NCBI GenBank assembly: GCA_038329865.1
Contig: JBBQNK010000021.1
Location: 1 to 64,000 of the forward strand
Direction: 5' to 3'
Source of the DNA: JANMES01 sp038329865
GTDB lineage: Bacteria > Planctomycetota > Phycisphaerae > Tepidisphaerales > Tepidisphaeraceae
Length of the DNA: 64,000 nt
Shown: in pieces, positions 58,792-64,000 of the stretch
Layout of the letters: each line of letters opens with the position of its first letter
Numbering within the stretch: the first letter of the stretch is position 1
Made by a program: the position numbers and the translations under genes
The notes under the pieces: generated by a model
What the model saw: the letters and a program-made list of their open reading frames with translations, nothing else
What the model was told of the DNA's origin: nothing
The model's database searches: none

Positions 58792-60227
58792 TCGTTGTCG
58801 GTTGCCGTCGGGCCGGTGCCGACTCGCTGGCCTGTCGGCGAAGTGAGCGTCGCCGTTTCCATCGCGGGCACGCTGGCCCAGCCCATGCCGGACTGCATGA
58901 GTCTCGAGGCGAATCCCTCCGCCTGCTCGATTTCGCCGTGTACGACGAATGCCGACGTCTGCTTCACCAGTGTCGGTTTGAGGAAGCGCAGCAGTTCATC
59001 GCCGTCACCGTGGGCGCTCAGGCCGTGGATCGTTTCGATGCGGCACTTGACGTCGTAGTAGCGGTCGAGAATGCGCACGCGCTTGCTACCATCCTGCAAT
59101 CGCCGGCCGAGCGTGCCGTACGGCGTGAAGCCGACGAAAATCACCAAGTCGTTCGGGCGCTCGAGGCTAAGCTTTAAGTGGTGCAGCACCCGGCCGAACT
59201 CACACGTGGGGCTTGATGCGATGATCACGCACGCGCCGTTTACGTGATTGATCTGCTTGCTCTGCTCGCCGGTGGAGGCGAATGTGACGTGCGACAGGCC
59301 GAACAGATCTTTCTTGCCGATGAGGGCGAGCGTTTCTTCGTCGTAGCTGTCGCGATGGGTTGCGTAGATACGAGTCGCCTCCACGCCCATCGGGCTGTCG
59401 ACGAAGATGGGGATCTGCGGAATCTGTCCGCTGCTGACGAACTGCTGCATGTACCAGAGAATCGTTTGCGTCCGCCCGACGGCGAACGACGGCACGATCA
59501 GCCGGCTTTTGCTGGCGATGACCTGCTTAACCGCCGCCAGCAGTTGCGGGCCGACGTCGGCCATCGGCGCGTGCGATTTGTTGCCGTACGTGCTTTCGGT
59601 GATGACGACATCGACCGGGCCGGCGAGGGGGGCGGGGTCGCGGATGATTGGCGCGTTGTACCGCCCGATGTCGGCGGTGAAGAGAAGCTTTTTCGTCACG
59701 CCCGACTCCGGCCATTCGATCAACACGTACGCCGAACCGAGTATGTGCCCCGCGTCATAGAACGTGAACGCGAGACCGCCAAGGTCGGTCTTCTGCTCGT
59801 AGGGGATTTTCTTGTACTGCTGGAAAACGTATTGCACCTCGGCCGTGCCGTAGAGCGGTTGGATCGGCTTCTGCCCCGGCCCGACGGCGCGGCGGTTGAG
59901 GTATTCGGCGTCTTCCTGCTGGATTTTTGCCGAGTCCATCAGCACCAGCCGCGCCACGTCGGCCGACGCTGCGGTGCAGTAGATCGGCCCGGTAAAACCG
60001 GCTTTGCAAAGCACCGGAAGCTTGCCGCAGTGATCGAGATGCCCGTGCGAAAGGATGACCGCGTCGATCTTGCCTGGATTATCAGGCAGCTGCTCGTTGA
60101 GCTGCCGGGCGAACTCGCGCGAGCCCTGGTAAATGCCGCAGTCAAGCAGGATTCGTTTGCCTGCGACTTCGATGAGGTGGCAGGAACCGGTAACAGTTCG
60201 ATCCGCTCCGCAGAATTGGATTCGCAT
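58788..60227 (-). CDS. Beta-CASP metallo-beta-lactamase RNA nuclease (CPSF73/YSH1-like)
   Basis: 479 residues. The metallo-beta-lactamase motifs are SHGHLDHCGKLPVL (His-x-His-x-Asp-His), a later His in DAGHILGSAYV, and Asp in FTADIGR. The beta-CASP part has TESTYGNKSH, VPSFAVGRTQTILWYMQQF, VDSPMGVEATRIY, the A/B motif IIASSPTCEFGRVLHHL and the terminal LSAHGDGDELLRF plus FVVHGE. Family members cleave or trim RNA. It is convergent with the TPR gene, overlapping its end by 4 nt. Confidence 0.9.
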   Translation of the reverse strand: MRIQFCGADRTVTGSCHLIEVAGKRILLDCGIYQGSREFARQLNEQLPDNPGKIDAVILSHGHLDHCGKLPVLCKAGFTGPIYCTAASADVARLVLMDSAKIQQEDAEYLNRRAVGPGQKPIQPLYGTAEVQYVFQQYKKIPYEQKTDLGGLAFTFYDAGHILGSAYVLIEWPESGVTKKLLFTADIGRYNAPIIRDPAPLAGPVDVVITESTYGNKSHAPMADVGPQLLAAVKQVIASKSRLIVPSFAVGRTQTILWYMQQFVSSGQIPQIPIFVDSPMGVEATRIYATHRDSYDEETLALIGKKDLFGLSHVTFASTGEQSKQINHVNGACVIIASSPTCEFGRVLHHLKLSLERPNDLVIFVGFTPYGTLGRRLQDGSKRVRILDRYYDVKCRIETIHGLSAHGDGDELLRFLKPTLVKQTSAFVVHGEIEQAEGFASRLMQSGMGWASVPAMETATLTSPTGQRVGTGPTATDND

Positions 60228-60398
60228 GCGGGCCGAGCGTAGCGGCGCAGATTGATGAGGGCAACTCGCCGGGGCACGGTTTAGCCGGTGCGCATTGAAT
60301 CGCTAAATCAAATCCCGCCATCGCTTTACTCACAATATTTCGGTGATTGATTCGTTCAAACCTGCTAGAATCCAGAGCCTTACAAGCGGAGAACCCTG

Positions 60399-60671
60399 AT
60401 GGCCAGCGCCCAAGTAGACCCAGCCGAATTAAGACGTTTTGCCGCCGAGCTCAATCGCTTCAACGGCGACCTGCAAGCCCTGATGTCCACCCTCAATGCA
60501 CGCTTGCGAAATCTGGAAGGCTCCTGGCGCGACCAGGAACAACGGAAGTTCACAGAAGCCTTCGACTCTACCGTAAAAGCCCTCGGCAGCTTCCTCGAAC
60601 ATTCGCACACGCACGTGCAGTTCCTGGCGAAGAAGGCAACTCTCGTGGAAGAGTATTTGAAGCAGAGATAG
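60399..60671 (+). CDS. WXG100-family (ESAT-6-like) protein
   Basis: 90 residues, two helices joined at a turn containing Trp43 in LEGSWRDQEQRKF. The tryptophan position and length match WXG100 proteins, although the glycine of W-x-G is an aspartate. A basic C-terminus follows (FLAKKATLVEEYLKQR). WXG100 proteins are secreted substrates or components of type VII-like systems. This one is encoded 1.1 kb before an FtsK/SpoIIIE-type gene on the same strand, with a second small WXG-like gene between. Function is inferred from fold and context. Confidence 0.82.
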   Translation: MASAQVDPAELRRFAAELNRFNGDLQALMSTLNARLRNLEGSWRDQEQRKFTEAFDSTVKALGSFLEHSHTHVQFLAKKATLVEEYLKQR

Positions 60672-60676
60672 GAGTG

Positions 60677-60757
60677 AGGACTTAGGACTAAGGACTTAGG
60701 ACTTAGTGAAGGCAGATTTATCTTTACTAAGTCCTAAGTCCTCGGCCCTTAGTCCTA
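60677..60757. repeat. Heptamer-type hairpin (GGACTTA/GGACTAA units) inside the type VII-like locus
   Basis: GGACTTA/GGACTAA units from 60677 to about 60708 face TAAGTCC units at 60727-60757. It is a near-copy of the repeat between motB and motA at 47068 and ends 5 nt before the next start codon, so it could affect translation of that gene. Confidence 0.85.
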
Positions 60758-60761
60758 CATT

Positions 60762-61484
60762 ATGGCCGGTGCAAAATTAACTTCTCTTGATGCGATCAAG
60801 CATTTTCGTAATGCGATGATCAAATTCGCCGAGGCCACCAATGCCGCGCTCGGCAATGCCGACTCGGATGTGAACCGATCGGTGAGCTGGCTCGAGATGG
60901 AGGCCAAGCCGTTCTGGCAGAGCGAAATTCGCAAGCGGCAGTTGAAGCTCGCGCAGGCGCAGGAAGCGCTGCGAATGAAAACTTTGTACAAGAACTTCGA
61001 CGGCACGACGCCGAGTTCCGTGGACGAGCAGAAGGCCGTTCACATCGCCAAGCAGCGGCTGGAGATTGCGAATCAAAAACTGGTGAATGTACAAAAGTAT
61101 CTCAACCGCATGCAGAAAGAGGCTGTGCTTTACAAGGGTGCGGTACAACGGTTTTCAACGACGATCCAGGGCGGCACGCCGGTGGCGATCGCGATGCTCG
61201 GCCGGGTGATGGAGGCGATCGAACAATACCTGCTGGCGAACCCGGAAATGATCGCCCCCAGTGGCGGCATGGCGGGCGAGGCCGGTAAGCCCGGCTACTT
61301 GGACTTTCTCGCGCCGGTCAAGCGCACGACCGACGAAGTCGGCGAAAAGATCGAAAAAATGCCCGAAACCGCGGAACCCGCGTCCACCGGCGACGAACCG
61401 GCGGCGGTCTCTGCGGACTCAACGCCCGAATCCGCCGCCGCCGCGAACCAAACTGCCTCGGCCGAGTCCAAGGAGCAGCCATGA
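60762..61484 (+). CDS. Helical protein of the type VII-like locus, unknown
   Basis: 240 residues. Residues 1-130 are long helices with coiled-coil character (WLEMEAKPFWQSEIRKRQLK, AVHIAKQRLEIANQKLVNVQ). From about residue 190 the sequence becomes acidic, Ala/Ser/Pro-rich and probably disordered. There is no signal peptide or membrane segment. Its stop overlaps the next gene by 4 nt (ATGA), tying it to the WXG-like and FtsK genes. It could be a chaperone, adaptor or secreted substrate of the system. This is inference. Confidence 0.72.
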   Translation: MAGAKLTSLDAIKHFRNAMIKFAEATNAALGNADSDVNRSVSWLEMEAKPFWQSEIRKRQLKLAQAQEALRMKTLYKNFDGTTPSSVDEQKAVHIAKQRLEIANQKLVNVQKYLNRMQKEAVLYKGAVQRFSTTIQGGTPVAIAMLGRVMEAIEQYLLANPEMIAPSGGMAGEAGKPGYLDFLAPVKRTTDEVGEKIEKMPETAEPASTGDEPAAVSADSTPESAAAANQTASAESKEQP

Positions 61485-61696
61485 GCGTACAAAGCAGCCG
61501 AGCCACGATCGCCAAGGCCGTGCAGGACCTGAATAATTTCTGGCTCGTCACGCGGGGGAGCTGGGACGATGTTGTCGCCGAGGAATTCGAGAAGAAGTAT
61601 CTCGAACCGATCGCGATGGATTTCAAGCCCGCCAGCAGCGCGATGGACGCCATTGGCGCTGTGATCTCACAAATGCAGCGGGATTGCAGCGAGTAA
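61481..61696 (+). CDS. Second small WXG-like protein
   Basis: 71 residues, helix-turn-helix hairpin-like, with Trp28 at the turn (VTRGSWDDVVAEEFEKKYLE) where WXG100 proteins have W-x-G. It is shorter than the family norm. It overlaps the gene before it by 4 nt and lies 40 nt before the FtsK-type gene. It could pair with the 90-residue protein as a heterodimer, as EsxA/EsxB-type proteins do, but that is not shown. Confidence 0.68.
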   Translation: MSVQSSRATIAKAVQDLNNFWLVTRGSWDDVVAEEFEKKYLEPIAMDFKPASSAMDAIGAVISQMQRDCSE

Positions 61697-61736
61697 TCAG
61701 CAAGTAGATGTCGATTCATCAACGGGATGTGACCAC

Positions 61737-64000
61737 ATGGAGCAGATTGAACTGGCCGACGCTTCGCAGGATTCAGCCGCCCCCGCGTCCGACCGCGAGG
61801 CCGCCCGCAGCGCGCTGCGCGAGCTTCTCAAGCACGCCACCGATAGCGCCGAGGCGGAAGTCAAAATCGCGCAGCGCCACGAGACGCAGCTCGCCGCCGA
61901 CGAGAAGAAGCTGACGCAATCGCTCTGGGAAATTGAGCAGCGCACCAAGAGCACGAAGGACCAGATCGACCAGAAATACAACGACCACGTCCAGCAGGTG
62001 CAGGCGCGTTATCAAAGCGAAATCAAAAAACTGAAGGAGACCGATCACGACGCCCGCCGCCAGGCGCTGGATGAGAAAGAAACGGTCGATCGAAACGTCA
62101 AAAAGGAATTCGATAACGCAGCGTGGCTGGCCGAGAGCGTTTACGACGGCGAGCATGCGGCGTTGCTCCAACAGGCGAAGGACTTCAAAGAAAAAGTCGA
62201 AGCGGAAGAGGGCGAGCTCGATCACGTCGAAGCCCAGGCCGCCGCGCTCATGCGCACTTACGGCCAACAGACCATGCCGTTCAGCGCCAGCGACGAGGAC
62301 AAGGCCGCCATCAAATCCGACGCCGACGCCGCGTTCACGCGCTTCCGCGCAGAGGCCGACGTGCGGCTGGCGACGCTTGGCAAGCAATTCGTCGCGAAAA
62401 TCTTCGTAGGCCTTGCGCCGCTGATCCTGGTGGTTGCGATCTGCGGTGCAGCCGGGGCAATCGCGTTCGTCACATCGCCCACTACGTCCTCGGGCGAGCC
62501 GGATATCAAGCGGCTTTCGATTGCCGTCGGTGCGGCACTGGCGTTTTCAGTCATTCTCGGCATCGCGCTGAAGATGCTGGCGAACCGGCAGGTACGCACT
62601 GCATACGCGCCGCTGTCGCAAACGATCGACGCCGCCCGCTGGGCGGAGAAGCGCCGGCTGGAAAATCACGCAGCCGCCCAGGAGCTGGCGCTCGCCGCGG
62701 CGCTTGAGAAACAGAAGTCCGAAGTGCAGGCCGCCAGAACGCAGTTCACGCCGCACCTCGTTCGCGCAAAGGAAAAGTTTGAGGCCATGACGACCCAGCT
62801 GCGGGCCGAGTATGCGGGACGAATCGATGTGATCGAAGCCGCCCAAAAAGCCGCCATGACCGAGGCGGACGCATGGCTGAAAAAGAACACCGGCGAGCTC
62901 GAACAGCGGCAGCAGCGCGACATCGCTGCCGCGAAAAAGTCGAACCAGGAAGCCGTCGCCGCTGAAGTGAAGCGCGCCGGGACGGAAAAGCAGGAGCTGG
63001 CCGAGTCGTGGCAAAGCGGGCTCACGCGGCTGTCGAATCCGATCACTTCGAATGTCGCCACCTCCGTTGCGCCGTCCACCTGGAGCGACCCGGCGTGGGA
63101 CAGCTGGGTGCCGCCTAAAACCTTCGCCTCTCGCGTTCGTTTCGGCGAGCTGCAGGTCGACATCAGAACGCTGATCGATTCCATTCCGCAGGAAAAACCG
63201 TTCGGCCTGCCGATCCCCGGCGCGTTCTCACTGCCGGCCGAACTCTCGTTCCCCGCGCACGGCTCGCTGATGATCCACACCGATCGCCTCGGTCGGCCGG
63301 CTGCGCTGGAAACTTTGCAGATGGTGATTACCCGCCTGCTCACCACGCTCCCGCCGGGCCGGGTGAAGTTCACCATCATCGATCCCGTCGGCCTCGGGCA
63401 GAATTTCGCGGGCTTCATGCACCTGGCCGATTACGACGAATCGCTCGTCAGTAGCCGCATTTTTACCGATCACGAGCAGATCGAAAAACGGCTGGCCGAC
63501 CTGACCGAGCACATGGAGACGGTCATCCAGAAATACCTGCGAAATGAATTCGCGACGATCGACGATTACAACGCCCAGGCCGGCGAGTTGGCCGAACCGT
63601 ATCGGTTCCTTGTGATCGCGGATTTTCCCGTCGCGTTTCAGGGTGATTCATTCCGTCGCCTCGCGAGTATTGCCACCAGCGGGCCGCGGTGCGGCGTGTA
63701 CACGCTCATCGTCCGCGACAGCCGGCAGACCCTGCCCAGTGGCTCGCACGTGGATGAAGTCGAGGCGCACAGCGTCAATCTCATTCATAATACAAACAAC
63801 GTTTTCTTCTGGCGCGATGAAATCTTCCGCCAGTTCCCGCTCAAGCTCGATCCGCCGCCGAGCGAGGCAGATCTGACGAAGATCATGCACATCGTCGGCC
63901 AAGGTGCGAAGCAAGCCAACCGCGTGGAAGTGCCGTTTGAAACCATCGCCCCGCAATCGCCGGAGGATTTCTGGTCGCTCAGCAGCAGCGCCGAGATGCG
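61737..64000 (+). CDS. FtsK/SpoIIIE-family ATPase of a type VII-like system, 5' part
   Basis: The frame from ATG 61737 is open for 754 codons and leaves the window. Residues 20-215 are charged coiled coil. Two membrane segments follow at about 217-244 and 258-280, then a second coiled coil to about 430. From about 470 an FtsK-like domain starts: SLMIHTDRLGRPAALETLQM stands where the Walker A loop would be and lacks Gly-Lys-Ser/Thr. FTIIDPVGLGQNFAGFMHL matches the Walker B strand, and YRFLVIADFP the next. An intact second ATPase domain may lie beyond the edge. The layout resembles EssC/EccC motors. Confidence 0.8.
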   Translation, partial: MEQIELADASQDSAAPASDREAARSALRELLKHATDSAEAEVKIAQRHETQLAADEKKLTQSLWEIEQRTKSTKDQIDQKYNDHVQQVQARYQSEIKKLKETDHDARRQALDEKETVDRNVKKEFDNAAWLAESVYDGEHAALLQQAKDFKEKVEAEEGELDHVEAQAAALMRTYGQQTMPFSASDEDKAAIKSDADAAFTRFRAEADVRLATLGKQFVAKIFVGLAPLILVVAICGAAGAIAFVTSPTTSSGEPDIKRLSIAVGAALAFSVILGIALKMLANRQVRTAYAPLSQTIDAARWAEKRRLENHAAAQELALAAALEKQKSEVQAARTQFTPHLVRAKEKFEAMTTQLRAEYAGRIDVIEAAQKAAMTEADAWLKKNTGELEQRQQRDIAAAKKSNQEAVAAEVKRAGTEKQELAESWQSGLTRLSNPITSNVATSVAPSTWSDPAWDSWVPPKTFASRVRFGELQVDIRTLIDSIPQEKPFGLPIPGAFSLPAELSFPAHGSLMIHTDRLGRPAALETLQMVITRLLTTLPPGRVKFTIIDPVGLGQNFAGFMHLADYDESLVSSRIFTDHEQIEKRLADLTEHMETVIQKYLRNEFATIDDYNAQAGELAEPYRFLVIADFPVAFQGDSFRRLASIATSGPRCGVYTLIVRDSRQTLPSGSHVDEVEAHSVNLIHNTNNVFFWRDEIFRQFPLKLDPPPSEADLTKIMHIVGQGAKQANRVEVPFETIAPQSPEDFWSLSSSAEM

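Overview
The window reads as a GC-rich bacterial chromosome segment, most probably from the Planctomycetota and perhaps from the Phycisphaerae. The supporting signs are a protein with two DUF4159 domains beside a MoxR ATPase, a signal peptidase I with a zinc-ribbon insertion, an LptD-type outer-membrane protein, a TPR/O-GlcNAc-transferase-like protein and a type VII-like WXG100/FtsK locus in one genome. The taxonomic call is inference from gene content. No rRNA or complete tRNA was seen.

Region 1 (1 to about 13,710) is an integrated mobile element whose left end lies outside the window. It has a leftward XRE repressor facing a rightward array of small genes. A perfect 20-bp palindrome fills the spacer of the promoter between them. 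Many genes in the array overlap by 4 nt (GTGA/ATGA) or share TAATG/TGATG junctions. The array includes two excisionase-like HTH proteins, a primase/AAA replication protein, a zinc-ribbon/sigma-like HTH protein, an HExxH putative metallopeptidase, a tape-measure protein, a second XRE regulator and a tyrosine integrase. No terminase, portal, capsid or other tail gene is recognisable, so it may be a satellite or a plasmid-like integrative element. A tRNA-3'-end-like sequence after the integrase is a candidate attachment site.

Region 2 (13.7-20.9 kb) has small unknown genes, an SRAP (YedK/HMCES) protein, a membrane protein, the DUF4159 protein behind six 15-bp tandem repeats, a small-protein/XRE pair with its own palindrome, a MoxR ATPase and a DUF2203 protein. 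Region 3 (20.9-31.3 kb, leftward) has a phosphodiester glycosidase, a PhyH dioxygenase, a type IIA topoisomerase pair, a Cof-type HAD phosphatase, signal peptidase I, and an ECF sigma/anti-sigma pair.

Region 4 (31.5-46.2 kb) has HAD phosphatases, a sugar-nucleotide epimerase, a PHP protein, a LOG protein, a kinase/deoxyribosyltransferase-like fusion, LptD, glutamine synthetase with a beta-propeller protein, and an IclR regulator divergent from a FAD oxidoreductase. Region 5 (46.2-60.2 kb) has motA/motB, class II aldolase, pdxH, a low-molecular-weight phosphatase, a Rieske oxygenase, lipoproteins, an M28 peptidase, CbiX, a TPR/OGT protein and a beta-CASP nuclease.

Region 6 (60.4-64 kb, running off the edge) is a WXG100 gene, a helical protein gene, a second small WXG-like gene and a long FtsK/SpoIIIE-family gene. 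It looks like a type VII-like secretion locus in an organism that also encodes LptD and so probably has an LPS outer membrane.

Intergenic DNA in regions 2-6 is dotted with two styles of hairpin: long GC-rich inverted repeats with near-perfect arms (16.4, 34.8, 40.1, 56.2 kb) and hairpins built from 7-bp tandem units (28.1, 31.4, 47.1, 60.7 kb, and a worn one at 51.2 kb).
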